A stretch of DNA of 64,000 nucleotides. It comes from Apodemus sylvaticus. Its lineage: Eukaryota > Chordata > Mammalia > Rodentia > Muridae. The notes beneath the pieces were generated by a model. That model was not told the origin of the DNA and did not search any database. It saw only the letters and a list, made by a program, of their open reading frames with translations. The position numbers and the translations under genes were made by a program. Below are positions 23,035-35,010 of the stretch, piece after piece; within the stretch, counting starts at the first letter, position 1, and the number at the start of each line of letters is the position of its first letter. The stretch is from NCBI RefSeq assembly GCF_947179515.1, contig NC_067481.1, forward strand, positions 87,979,547 through 88,043,546, given 5' to 3'.

Positions 23035-23589
23035 ATTCAACAGCAGGTAATCTTGTGTTTCCACATTTTTGAAGGCAAAATATATTCAAGTTCTCAGGAA
23101 TGGTGGCTTCTAAAGCGATTCCTCATTGTCAAGCAGAATGAATGAAAGAGCAGCAGTGTGGTGTTTGGTGGCTTGTGTGTGATGGCTTCTTACCAACATA
23201 GCACACATTTGAGACTGTCAGGTAAAACTTGAGTTTTGCAGAATGCCTTGCTGGATACCGAGGTTGGCTGTGGTGTTCTTCCTCTCCTGCTGTTCACTCA
23301 TGATGTATCCAGAAACATTACATTCCACCATTCTCCCTTAGGAGGCATCAGGGTTCTGAAAAAACAAGAACATCTTACCTTTAACCAGGAGATAAAATTT
23401 TGGTAGAATTGGATAGGTCTTACTGAAGGATAGTTAAATATTAACAGAAGAACCATTAGTCATCCAGGAAATTTATTTTTAAAAATGGTTACTTTTATTA
23501 AGATTGCAATAATTTACCAAAAATAAATAAAATATAAATCTTGACTTAAACTGGGAGGATTTATAGTTGAGAATTGTTTTAAGTTTTAT
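23035..23589. other. Single-copy DNA, no feature seen
   Basis: Nothing recognisable. Confidence 0.5.
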
Positions 23590-23598
23590 ACGAACATA

Positions 23599-23638
<40 letters not shown>

Positions 23639-23703
23639 ATTAAAGAACCAAATATATATATAATTATATATATGAAATTATATATATATATATATATATA
23701 TAT
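23590..23703. repeat. (TA)n double microsatellite
   Basis: TA runs at about 23603-23634 and 23677-23703, with a 40-bp AT-rich bridge. Confidence 0.93.
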
Positions 23704-25065
23704 GCATACCTTCATATCGTGTGTCCACATTCCCACCTATCAATGTACATTATAGATTTGTTTTACAATATCCTTATTGATGATACTCATACCTCTGATT
23801 TTTCTTATCTATACTTACTGGTTCAACACATACCCTTCTCATATATCTTTGCAATACTGTATGAATATTTCTATTGACTACTTTCATAAACTAAAAAATG
23901 TAAAAGACATAAAATAAATATAGTTTTCCTGTTCTTATTGACAGGTTGCCTTTTCCAAATAATTGTGGTATCCTAAATTATAGGTTATATCCCATAAAAT
24001 TATAATAATGTAAAATAATACGGTATTTGCTGCTTGTCTCTGCCACAACCAATCTGAAAGTATTTACATGATATGAAGCAAAACTGCACAGCCTAACCTA
24101 AGTATTAGTAATTTATTATTACTAGTAAATATATAATGATAAAGTATCAGTTACTAACAGAACTATTGAACAAAATTGGCAGCTTCATTGTAACTATTCT
24201 TTACAAATTTGTAATTATATGAAATTAACCTAATATAATGTAGATATATGGATCTCTCAAGAGGCCTAATGACAACATTTATGTTCAATTTATAAGCCAG
24301 TGTTTAGTAAATATCACATTACCTCCAATTTTATGTTGAAAGCTAGTATCATGGATAATTCCCGCCATGTAGAGATACTGGGCCTTTATATATGAGGTTT
24401 CCTGCATATTCCTCTTTCCATATTTGTATCAGGGGAAACAGAACAGAGTAAAATTATTCTGCGTACTCTTAAGAAAAAAGAAACCTGTTGAAATGACATG
24501 AACAGTGGTGATGGTGTATAGTAATGGTTCCTGACTGGCCTTTTTGGACATATGAGAAGAACATAGACCATATTTTGCCTTCAATATAAGCGCAGGGAAT
24601 CAGCTGTGACTGACCAGAAGATAAAGTAAATCACGAAGATTTCATAACAGTATTGCATGCTTTCAGAGTTTGTAACTTTAGAAGCCTTTCCATGAATATT
24701 GGTGAGTTTTCCTAATGACTGTGTGGACAGTGCCCTTAAGGACTCTGTCTTTGTTTGATCTGTTACTCAGACTTCTGGTCATGGGAATGGTAAACAAAGA
24801 AAGATGAGAATAGACACATTTGCTGTTATTCTTTGAGATGGATACTCATGGTGATATGGTTGGTTATCTTAGGAAGATGGGGTTGTGGTGATTTAAAGAC
24901 CATGGTGCAGTAGCTCATACTATTGGCATGTGCCAATAGCCTGTATCATATACATTGAGTTTGCTAGTAATGGCAGATGTGAACAAATGGATCATAGACT
25001 CTTACTGGGGGCATACTAGGCTTCAGTGTTTGTTCACTGTCTTTATTCTTTGGGAGGCAAACTCT

Positions 25066-25071
<6 letters not shown>
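23704..25071. other. Single-copy DNA, no feature seen
   Basis: The only structure noted is a short palindrome at 24920-24939. Confidence 0.5.
24920..24939. repeat. Short palindrome, NF-I-like
   Basis: CTATTGGCA and TGCCAATAG are perfect inverted arms with a 2-nt centre. TTGGC and GCCAA half-sites are 4 bp apart; the classical NF-I site has 5. Confidence 0.6.

Positions 25072-25113
<42 letters not shown>
25072..25113. repeat. (TG)n microsatellite
   Basis: About 21 uninterrupted TG units. Confidence 0.97.
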
Positions 25114-25114
<1 letters not shown>

Positions 25115-25247
25115 TGTATGCATATCTCTGTGTGTGAAACATTTCTAATTGTTACTTGGGAGAAACTACTTACAGTATCATCAGAACCATATTTTGCTTA
25201 GATGATATAAGGTAAATAACTCTTAGCCTGAGGAGATAGAATAGGAA

Positions 25248-25328
25248 GTTTTATTTTTAATTTATTGATATATTTATTTACATTTCAAATGATTTCCCCT
25301 TTTCTGGATCCCCACTCCCCGAAAGTCC
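25248..25328 (-). mobile_element. Young L1 3' end, about 80 bp
   Basis: T-rich tail, then the first ~65 bp of the young L1 3' UTR on the minus strand. Sequence breaks off at 'cccgaaagtccc'. No TSD was found. Confidence 0.88.
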
Positions 25329-26920
25329 CACCTTTAACAGAGGTGTCCTTAATCACGGAGAAGCTATCTCTGGAACTCACTGTAGAAGATCTTATTAAAC
25401 TGAGAGTGGGTTTGTTGGCAGAAGGCTACCTGAATGTTCATGTTCTTATCTCTCTTCATGAAATGAACGAGTTATGTACAGCATTCATTGTTTCGCATTT
25501 TGGGGTAGAGAAGGATTTTGTGCCATTAAATCTTCATGTCCATACTTTCATATAGTAATGGATTCACACAGACTCTGACTTTCTGCATTCTGGGATTTTT
25601 TCGAGTTAGCACAAGGGAGATACTCAGGTACTTCCCAAATGTCAGTCACTAAAAGATTTCTCCAAGAAGCTAGAGTCGCCATGACAGACATGGTACATGC
25701 TGGAAGAGGAATACATTTCAGCCTAAGAACCGAAAGGGAACTTACCAGAGCAGATGGTATAGAAAAATTGATAAGCAAACTGAGTGACAGTATTCTGAAA
25801 ATGATTTGGATTGAGAGTAGGATATAGAGCACTTCTGGGAATGTACACCAAACCTTGACACCAACATATCCAAATAAGGGTGTCAGGGGACAAATTCACC
25901 ACATACCGTACTCCAGCCAACCTTTGCTAGGAAAACAACAGAACTTTACATTTACTTAAAACCCTATACATTTAATTTAGAGGAACATGCTTTGAGTGTT
26001 TTCAGGAACCACCCAACTTAGGTTTAGCAGTTTGCTGTTTTCTTTTGAAAAATGTCAAGAGAGACATTCACAACATGTAGAATATTAGATCTTATGAAAC
26101 TGGCTTTCTTGTTTAAGAAAAAGTAGGAGGAAACCTTCCCTCAAGCATAGGATTTTTGATTGACTTTTTTGCCCATATGCGTTGGCATCATTAGTACTAA
26201 TACAATAGACCCGGCTGAAAAGTGCAGAGGAGTTTTCAAACCCATTTTCAGTTTGTGTTGGAAGTCACTCTTAGCTTTCATCCTCAGATGCCTTGTACAC
26301 ATCTTTCATAGGGCCAAACCTCCTATTTTGCAAATGAACAATGAAAGGTCACAGAAGCACGCACTGCAGTCATCCAGAGGATGCTGTCTGTTGCTCAAGT
26401 GCCATTTTGCTTTTCTCTCCATACAGTAATCTCTTTTGCCTAATTCTCATTTGTGATGGTAAGTAGATATCCAGAATAATTTTTGACCTACCAAGACATG
26501 TCTTTGCAATATGCTGATGTTTCTATGAATATAAAAAGACATTCTTCTGCAGGCGGTTGTATTGGCTTTAGAGTGCTAGAACTATCCATTTTGAATATAA
26601 TTATGCAAAATAAATGAAAGAAATCTGCCCTGCTGATATTTATGTAACAACTTCTAGAATAATTCCTCTGCTTTACAAATATACTGGGACCATTAGCAAG
26701 AAGCCACACCACATCATTATTTCACAGAACTTTAGGCAATTGTGATAGCTTTTTTTTTCATATCAGCATTATTTTGCAAAGTAAAATATAACACAGAAAA
26801 CCAATTGACTTTTTCCACAGAATTTCTGAAGAAGAAATAAAGCTACTTAAAAGGCAATGTAGGCTTCATTTTCAGAAATCTTTTTGCGCATTTTTTGAAA
26901 CTATGACCCTTCTTGTACAA
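25329..26920. other. Single-copy DNA, no feature seen
   Basis: Several frames of 60-96 codons (for example 25265-25555 and 25548-25832) overlap on both strands without recognisable motifs. The first of these begins inside the L1 fragment. Confidence 0.5.
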
Positions 26921-27068
26921 TTCCTTCCTTCCTTCCTTCCTTCCTTCCTTCCTTCCTTCCTTCTTTTTCTTTCTTTTTTCTTTTCATTCTTTCCTTGTTT
27001 CCTTCTCTCTTTCTCTTTCTTTGTTTGTTTCTTTCTTTGTTTGTTTGTTTCTTTTATTTATTTTTTGT
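26921..27068. repeat. (TTCC)n and CT-rich tract
   Basis: Ten perfect TTCC units at 26921-26960, then imperfect CT/TTTG-rich sequence to 27068. Confidence 0.95.
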
Positions 27069-27455
27069 AGCCACTTGATACTTCTGATCAGAATTTAACT
27101 CCTCTGGAAAATATTAAAAGTGTATTGAGATTCATGCTTGCATTAAACCCATGGTCTCAGTAATAGTAGCTATTCAGCAGGCTCTAGAAAAAGCTTTGGT
27201 ATGCAAATATAAAAGCAAAGAGAAAATATAATTTTATTTTATTACTGCTGAAAGATGGAAGAAAGGAAAGCATCTTCTGAGCAATGAAATATTGTCATTG
27301 GTCGCTGGCCTTCCAGTCACAAACATCTTAAATTCTCCTGTCTAAAGAGTCTTGGGATGGTTTTACCCACTGCAGATGTGCACCACCATGTCCTTTCATT
27401 GCAACAGGAAGCCACATTGTTGCATTGCATTCCCTAGAAATCTTTTCTTTTTCAG

Positions 27456-27650
27456 ATGTTCATTTTTTTTTTTTAGTATATAATAGAGTTTATTTAGGGC
27501 ATGGGGAGGGGAGTGGAAAAAAAGACAGAGTGGGGAGGAAGGTAGAGAGAGAGGAGTAGAGGCTGGCTATGAGCACATGGAGAGGGATGGGAGGAGAATG
27601 GGGAGAAAAGGGGAAGAGGGCAAGAGGAGAGAGCAAGATAAAAAGAAAAT
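27456..27650. repeat. GA-rich low-complexity block with T-run head
   Basis: A T-run near 27461-27474 is followed by about 170 bp rich in GGGAGAGG-type purine sequence. The 'gagtttatttagggcatgg' lead-in occurs in a common rodent repeat. I cannot name the family. Confidence 0.6.
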
Positions 27651-28317
27651 AGCTTAATATTTAATGTATTATTTTGCTAATGCCCTTTTTTTCAATTAAT
27701 GCATTATACACTAGAAATTTATAATAAAAACAGTGCCTTGACTAAAAAGAATGTTTCAAAATGTGAAATTACAAAATGCAAATCATAAATAAGAATGTGT
27801 ATATAGGTGAAGTGCCTTGTAAATCCTTCAGCTTCCCAGAGATGAAGGTGTTCCGTGACCATGAGCAGAGGGCTGCAGATGACAAAAGAAAGATGGCAGG
27901 AAGTTAATGGACATGATTTTATAACAAAGACTACCCTATGAAGAGAGTGAAATTTTTATTAAACATCTGTAGAAATATGTTCTTGAAATGAGTAATTTGA
28001 TAAATGTATAAGTTTATATTATTATCTTCTTAATAAATATATATATCTAGGTATGTGTATTTATACATATAGATAGGTATGCCAGAGTTGAAAAAATCAG
28101 CCCAAATATTCTTTCCAAACCAACAGCAAGTGCATCTTTATAAAGAATAAATTGACACATCTATGTATTCTCCTTAATTGTAACAAAGGGAAAAAGTGTA
28201 AATGATAGTGACTCTCTTCCTAAGAAAAATGAATTCTATAGGCTAGGAAGGCAATCAGCACAAACACTTTTGAAATTAGGAACTTATTCCCTTGGCCATT
28301 GGGTAGGCATTAGGTCT
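27651..28317. other. Single-copy AT-rich DNA, no feature seen
   Basis: A TA-rich patch near 28034-28075. Nothing else. Confidence 0.5.
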
Positions 28318-28545
28318 TCTGATTATGTGCCAGTTACTTTTTGAGTAGTTCATAATAATTCTTAAGTACTTCCTGAAACAAATCTCAGGAAAAAAATATT
28401 TTTTCACAAATGAACTTATATCCAAAGAACTTGGTTGATATAGTCAAGGTAACACAACTGGAAAATAGTGGAACCAGGATTCAAATTCAAGCAGTCTGGT
28501 TCAGAGCTCTCCCTTGGATACATAACACCATGCCATTGGATGCAT
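28318..28545 (-). mobile_element. MIR SINE, near full length
   Basis: Reverse complement of MIR. 'gattatgtgccagttact' is the 3' end; 'aaggtaacacaactgg' and 'ggaaccaggattcaaatt' form the core; 'cagtctggttcagagctct' is the tRNA-like head. The order is preserved over about 220 bp. This family spread before placental mammals diverged. Confidence 0.85.
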
Positions 28546-29075
28546 AGCTATGTTCTCCTCCATTCTTGAATTTCTGCGTGACTAAGAATGGCCCCAAGAG
28601 TCTGTCAAAGTGCAGGTTCCCCCATACACTGGTTCACTAGCTAGTATTGTGTTCCTAAGAAACTTGGAAGGGGCTTTTTAGGTTTCTCTGCAGATGTAGC
28701 ATGAGTAATACTGATCTTCAGAAATCTGAATAGGCAGGAAGAAACAGACTTGTTAGTGGGTTACAGAATCCTGGACTCAATTCTTTGAATTTTACAGCCG
28801 CAGAAATCTTTTGTTGGCATGGATGATCATGACAGGTCTCTGTGGTTATGGGGTAGCTCTAAATATCTTCTTAAATGACTGGGTTTTCTTTTCTTAATGT
28901 TTTAACAGCTGACATCTTGTCATTGTATTGATTTCACCTAGGGATGGGTACTTTTGCTGTGATAGTTCACAAATCCTTCCCTTACAGAAGAGCACTTGCT
29001 TTTGCCCTTAACAATTTTTTCTACCTTCAGGATGCTATGTGGCCTATAAGTTTAGCAAAGTAAACTTAAAACCCT
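28546..29075. other. Single-copy DNA, no feature seen
   Basis: Nothing recognisable. Confidence 0.5.
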
Positions 29076-29111
29076 TGTGTATGTGTGTGTGTGTGTGTCT
29101 GTCTGTCTGTC
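29076..29111. repeat. (TG)n(TCTG)n microsatellite
   Basis: About 11 TG units run into four TCTG units. Confidence 0.93.
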
Positions 29112-31273
29112 CTAAAAGTTACCTAAATCCATGACACTTGTAAAAAATTAATTTGTTCTAAAGTCAAGTCAATTTCTTTATACACTAGAAAAAAACTGGC
29201 AGAATTTTATGAAAATTTCTTGAAGCACCTATATTCTTGTCGATGGAATTCATCATCAGGTTGGGAAAAGTATATAGTAAGTTTAAAACAATGACATTAA
29301 AAATGATTTCTCTAAACTGATGAAGGTAATATATTTAGTGTGAAGAAGAAATAAGATAAAGAAAAAATGTACAACTAGTTTATTTCTAATCTCTTTTAAA
29401 GGAAAACATATAGACAGCATTGTTTCAAATAATTCAATTTATGTTTAAAGAACTTTTAAAAAACAGGCTTGCAGAACATTTGCAGGTTTTGTTTTGGGGT
29501 GAATTTTTATTAATTTTTTTAATTTTATTTCTATTGAAATTTAGCTAGACAACACACATCCATCAGGGTGTGTGTAAGTCCCTGTTCTCAATGCAACCGA
29601 CAATCCACGTCAGTGTCCAGCTTACCTACTCATTGAATAGTCCCTAAGAATAACCAGCAAAAAATATATTCTATTGAAAACAATTGCTCAAACATCACCT
29701 CTGTTCATGGATATGTGTACAACCAATAGTATCTCAAGAAAGATTTTTTGGAATTGTCGCAGTATTTTAGAAAAGAAGACAAAACTGACCAATATAAATA
29801 GAATGTGTCTGCAAGGGTTTCTTGGTTGAAATTAATGTATGTGTTTCCTTAACAGCTCCCCCCAGTACAAAATATCACTTTTATTATGAAAACAAATGAC
29901 AACATCTACTAAAACCTCCAGGTATTTTTATGTAGCTGATTAGTTAAAATACCATTTCCCAACCCCTGGTTGAGAAATTATATACTGCATGTGATTCAGT
30001 GGCCCATCCCTAAAACTGTTGCACAAAGCCAATCCAATGGCATTGTTTTCATTAGATGTGCACAGAAACTGACCACTGTGAAAGCCTTAACACATACACT
30101 TACCCTTTCATTAAGCCACATAGTTAACACTCAAAAGGGCTGGGTCTCACCTGGCCTTCATCAGCCACATACAAAATGCAGAGGCAAGTAATGCCTCTGC
30201 ATTTCATGATTGTTCTACATCCTGGCTACAAAGCTCCACTTATTAAAACTCAAAATGCCACATGCCCTACCCCTTCCTAATCCAAATATTTTCTTTCTCC
30301 CTTCAATGTGTGCTACCCTTGATTTTCAGGAGTACACACTTCCTTGACCTGTAGGTTGTAATGGTCCTTCATGATTTTAAAATATAGTCCAGTACTCAAA
30401 TGAAGAGCAAATATTAATACAGAGTTACTATCTAAAGGAGTTCTCTACACATTTATGCCCATTCAATAACCTAGAACTCTTCCAGACATCCGGAAAAATA
30501 TTTGGGGGTGTAGTGTTAGAGATTTTGAGAAAATCTCTTAACACAGAGCAAAGCTATCTTTGATACATTGAAAGTTACATCTCACGATACCTGATTAAAC
30601 TTCCTTTCATCTCCCCTTTGCCTTTCTTCTTTTCTAGTGACTGTAGGGGAGGGAAAGGCAAGGTATATAAAAAATGTTATATAAAGCAAACTCAATATAC
30701 ACGTGCTAATGGATTGAGTAGCATTTAGTACCAGCAAATTGCTTAGAATTTGTCAGGTAGAGTGATTTTGTTTTCAATTTATGCCACTGGAAAAGTAATG
30801 GAATGTCTAATGCAAAGAAAAAAGAAAGGAGCCCACACACCATCAAACTGCATCACTGCATATGGGCTGGCATTTGAGAAGCAAATGAGAGCACACTGCC
30901 CTTTTCTCTATTTCTTAAACAGTGTGTAAAGTTGTTAGATTATATGGTAACATTTTAAGCAATCCATTGTGCTATAAGCAAATTGCCTTCAAGAGCCCGC
31001 TGATGTGAACCAAATGTAAAAGCGAGCAACTGAGAACTCCCAGGGCAGAGTCAGAGTCAGAGGGAGACCTGGGGCTGTGTTCAGGGATGAGAGAGATCTA
31101 GTCTTCAGTCAGTGGGGTGACCTGGGACCCCAACAACCTGACCAAACAAAATTCCTGTTCCATCCACAAAAAGCTTCAGTGATACACATTTGAATGAAGT
31201 ATCTGTAACGCTAGTCTTTTAAACTCAGGGAATATAAAATTACCAAACAAAGCTGTTCAATGCTGATCTCTAG
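29112..31273. other. Single-copy DNA with one strong hairpin
   Basis: No repeat family named. A 13-bp-arm hairpin lies at 30174-30204. The stretch 30780-31030 looks like ordinary unique sequence. Confidence 0.5.
30174..30204. repeat. Perfect 13-bp hairpin, 5-nt loop
   Basis: Arms AAATGCAGAGGCA (30174-30186) and TGCCTCTGCATTT (30192-30204) flank AGTAA. There are no mismatches. The stem is short for a microRNA precursor, so this is only a structural note. Confidence 0.85.
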
Positions 31274-31360
31274 TTTTTGACTTTTTAGATAGTGTCTCAT
31301 TATGAAGCTCAGACTGGCTTCCAAGCCTATCCCCAGCGTTGGGGCTATATAGCATATGTA
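31274..31360 (-). mobile_element. B1 SINE fragment
   Basis: 'tagatagtgtctcattatg', 'agctcagactggcttccaag' and the following lines resemble the reverse complement of part of B1, with a short T-run at the left. It is diverged and truncated. Confidence 0.6.
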
Positions 31361-31739
31361 GCAGATTTAACATTCCACTTCGCAATTGATTACCCTGCAC
31401 ATAGAGACAGGATTGTATCAGTACAGGGTGTGCAATATTTAAGATGATTATATTTGATAGTTTTAGAGGACTATTCAGCTTTTAATATGTTACGTGCTTC
31501 ATTACTTTAACTAGTTTTCTTAATTTCCTGAACTTTTATTTTTACAAGAATATGAAAATAACAAGACCTTGCCAGCATTTCTCACTGGATTGAGAAGTGT
31601 CAGTTCCTGTGTACCTTGGTGTTAGAGTTGGATGAAAGCTCATTGCATGCTCTTTACTAGGTGGCCTGAAATTTTGTCTGTGAAAGGAGAGATAGTAATG
31701 AAATGAACAGGAAATAGCATAGGAACATGTGCCTTGAAC

Positions 31740-31973
31740 CAGTGACTCTCAACCTTTGGGTCCTGACCCCTTTCGTGAGTCAGATGACCCTTTTCTAGTG
31801 ATCACCTATCAGATACCCTGCATATCAGATATTTACATTACAATTCATAACAGTAGCAAAGTTACAATTGTGAAGTATCAGTGGAAATAATTTTGTGGTG
31901 GGGAGAGGGGTCACCAAAACATGATGAACTCTGTTAAAGGCGGCAGCAGCATTAGCGTGGTTGAGAACCACTG
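31740..31973. mobile_element. URR1-type hAT-Charlie nonautonomous DNA element
   Basis: The ends CAGTGACTCTCAACC and GGTTGAGAACCACTG are terminal inverted repeats. Internal 'catatcagatatttacatta' and 'aattcataacagtagcaaag' match the rodent URR1 family as I recall it. The 8-bp flanks (ccttgaac and ccgtaaat) agree at 5 of 8 positions, as expected for an old hAT duplication. No transposase is present; mobility depended on a Charlie-type enzyme. Confidence 0.88.
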
Positions 31974-32769
31974 CCGTAAATGTTAATGAGAATGTGCTTA
32001 TATGAAACCCCTCAAATAGATTCTAAAACACCATGCTTGTGCTTACCCACGATTGCTTTCTTAAGAGCTCATGGAAGTGCAGAATACACTGCTGTTACTT
32101 TTGCTGATGTGGGTAGTGAATGTGGAGACCTTATTCCATTGATTAGCTGGTGCCCAATGCCTATGAAAAAACAGCTCACTGCTGAATGACTGTGATTAAG
32201 GAGTTCTCCTAAATCATCTCAGGCAAGAATTATATATCCTCAGACTACCCTAAGACATTTGTTTGAATGATGATGGGCTAGCATCTCCTTTGCTCTTGAC
32301 CTCATCTGGTCTTTCTTTATGCAGCTTTCTAAGGATTTATCTAGGAGATTTCAAAATGATAACTTTGCAAATTGATTCTGTTGGGTCCAAAACTCCACAG
32401 AGAGAACTCGGACTGGAATCGCAGAAACTTGAAGATTGCATGGTCAGTACTACTGCTCAGCTGCATTCCACATTCTCTATAGTAATTGTCTCAGAGATTT
32501 CCTTGTCCCTTTATTTAATAATATTTTACTGACTGTTTGATCAAGTAAAAAAAATGAGCTGCCATTTTAATATGTTCTTTAGATTTCTAATGGGTGTTTT
32601 GTGTTATCCAAAAGGTTTCATTTGATATTATGTCTATATCCCTTTAAATATCAGAAAATAAGAGTTTAAAGTCTAGGCACGTTAAAAGTTCAGTAATTAC
32701 AGTATTGGCTAACGTAGGATCTTTGAAACAGCACAAAAAATATGTAAGTCTGTCAAATACATAAAATCT
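31974..32769. other. Single-copy DNA, no feature seen
   Basis: Two frames (69 and 89 codons) without recognisable motifs. Confidence 0.5.
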
Positions 32770-32890
32770 TTGTGTAGGTTTTTAGTATCTGGTGTGTGGT
32801 ATGGATATCTGGCATTCTCTGGGACGCGGTTCAAATTTCTGTTTGTCTCACCTCTAGCTGACTACTCCTATGTCAGGAAATTTCTGCATG
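32770..32890 (+). mobile_element. MIR SINE, 5' part
   Basis: 'gacgcggttcaaatttctg' and 'ctctagctgactact' line up with the tRNA B-box and core of MIR. Only about 120 bp are visible. Confidence 0.55.
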
Positions 32891-34351
32891 TTTTATGTTA
32901 GAAGACAGATTTCAAAATTATGCATATATGTAGAACACTAGCATCTTATGTTCTAAAATGCAGTTATTTTGGGAATTCAGACAATCTTTAACATTTTACA
33001 TTATGTTTTACATTGTTTCCAGTTTTCTAGTTTCTTCCCACCAGTTTCTCAGCACAACTTTGAGATAGAGACCTGCTGTCCGTGGTCCCTTCCATTAGAG
33101 CGAGTCCCCTTCTCCTTTCCTTTCTGGTCTTTTTCTCGGCGTTTTATCTTTTCAAAGGCATTTCTTCAATTTCGGGACGCCTCCAACCTGCCGTTACAGC
33201 AAGCATTTGTTTCCATGTGTTTCTTTTCCGCATTTGAGTGAGATACTTATCTCGCTTTATTCGGCTTAAAAAATAAAAAGAAGAAAGAAAAAAGAGAAAG
33301 ATCTTTGTGAGGCTTTCCGTTACTCATTTTCTAGCTAGGCTTCAGTCATGGGTTCTCATTTATGTCTCAGCTGATAAGCATGCATTGTTAATTCTTCAGC
33401 ATCGTTCCCAATCTTGTCATCTCTAGCGAGGTGTTTAACCCTTGCGGGGCTGTACCCTTCCATCATTTGCCTTTCAGAATTTCATATTATCTGTTTGCCA
33501 TGTTTCAATTTCATGCTGCACTGAAGTTGTGGCTCCTTTCAGTTCCCTTTTCTTCCTGTCATTATTTACTATCCTTTATCTATCCCTGTTCTATTTTCAG
33601 CTTTTCATTTTATACCATTCCAAAACGGCATGAGCATTTTCTCTGTTGTAGAAGTTTTTTTGTTACTTGTTATGCTTTTTTTTTTCTATTGCCTTCTTCT
33701 TTCTTTTGTTCTTGATAGGAGTTGAACTGCCACTCTACTGACTATGTAATCCAAAATTGTATGAAAATTAAACTTAGCTCTATCGTCGCAACCCATGGCT
33801 TCACTTGCTTGCATTTTAATTTCACATGCCTATCTTGAAATCAAATTTTATCTTCTTCTATTTTATTTCTATTCAACATTACTGCTTCATGTTCTTTTTA
33901 TATTTTTCTAAGTCTGTCTTAAACTAATTTTTTTATCTTGAAAATTTCCATTCATTTACTTTTTAAAATACATGAAATTTAGCCCCAATCTTTATTTGAT
34001 TCCAGATCTCTGTGCTTTGATTCTGTCTGTGTCTATCTTCAAATATCTTAGTACACTCTTAGGAATCAGTATATTTTAGGTTTAAATTTTTCTACTCTGT
34101 TTATATATACAATATTGGATTATTTTCCATGACATTGACACTAAAAACAACCCTGGAAGACAACTTGCTGCTTCATGTGTCATTAAAAATTCTTCTGTAT
34201 CTATATATCTTTTGTTAGCTTCACTCACAAGAATAGCAATGTATAATCTACTACCATTCTGTAGCATGATAGTAAAATAAATCTTCTGATGATGAGTTAG
34301 CATTATACAGTAATTTTTTTAAAATCATCCTGGTGAGGATCTTTTTTAAGT
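32891..34351. other. Single-copy DNA, slightly higher CpG at 33070-33260
   Basis: Overlapping frames of 63-94 codons occur here but contain no motif I know. An A/G-rich run (33267-33300) follows a CpG-containing patch. Confidence 0.45.
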
Positions 34352-34384
34352 AAAACAAACAAACAAACAAACAAACAAAAAAAA
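34352..34384. repeat. (AAAC)n microsatellite
   Basis: Seven or so AAAC units ending in an A-run. Confidence 0.95.
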
Positions 34385-34549
34385 CCTTAGAAGTGTGTAT
34401 TCCATGTCAGGATATCAATTTTGTCTCTAAAAAAGAATCAAAGTTTCAAGGCACATATTTGGTTCTATAGTACTGTATCAAGTTTTAACTGTGTAATTTT
34501 TCCTTTTCTAAAATAAATGGCTATTCTTCTTTACTTTCACTGATAATTG

Positions 34550-35010
34550 TTCCATGGTAGATGTCCATAATTGAATATTTGTCTGTTCAAGGTTAATAAA
34601 TTTACAAAATATTATTATGGAAAATGAATTGTCATTACTTCCTTGTTTCTCTAAACAGCCTGTCTACTACCCAGTTTTACTCATTTACCTGTAAATAGCT
34701 GTTAATTGTCTTCCCTGGTATATAGTATTCCCTTGGGTAGAAATATAAATGTCTTTGATGTTCTTTTGATTTATTTTCTTAGAATACATCGATAGAAGTA
34801 GTATTGTTAGGTTGAATGGGGCTTAATTGCAAGCACAGTACCGTGTCTTGATGATTTCCTTTTCAGAACTTTACCAGGAAGTAGACATTTCGGCTCCTTC
34901 TGAGACAACGTATTTCTGCTCTCCATTTCCAATGCCATGATCTTACATCCTGTCTAGCATCTTTTCTTGTCAGTTCCAAGCTCCTTCCTCTGAGAATTGG
35001 AGGAGTGTAT
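34550..35010 (-). mobile_element. Possible ancient L1 fragment
   Basis: 'tagaagtagtattgttaggt' resembles the reverse complement of an old L1 ORF2 region ('agaagtggaattgctgggt'). The surrounding match is weak, so both identity and limits are tentative. Confidence 0.35.

Noticed and set aside
25265..25555. 96-codon plus-strand frame
   Set aside because: Its start lies in an L1 3' UTR remnant and the remainder has no known similarity.
26921..27068. Tetranucleotide array considered as a CRISPR-like or satellite array
   Set aside because: Simple TTCC slippage with no spacers or higher-order unit.
30174..30204. Hairpin considered as a microRNA precursor
   Set aside because: Only 13 paired bases; a precursor needs a stem of about 30 bp, and the flanks do not extend the pairing.
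32969..33715. Overlapping Phe/Ser-rich frames, considered as a processed pseudogene ending in the A-rich run at 33267
   Set aside because: No homology to a known protein, no flanking duplication, and the A-rich run is mixed with G.
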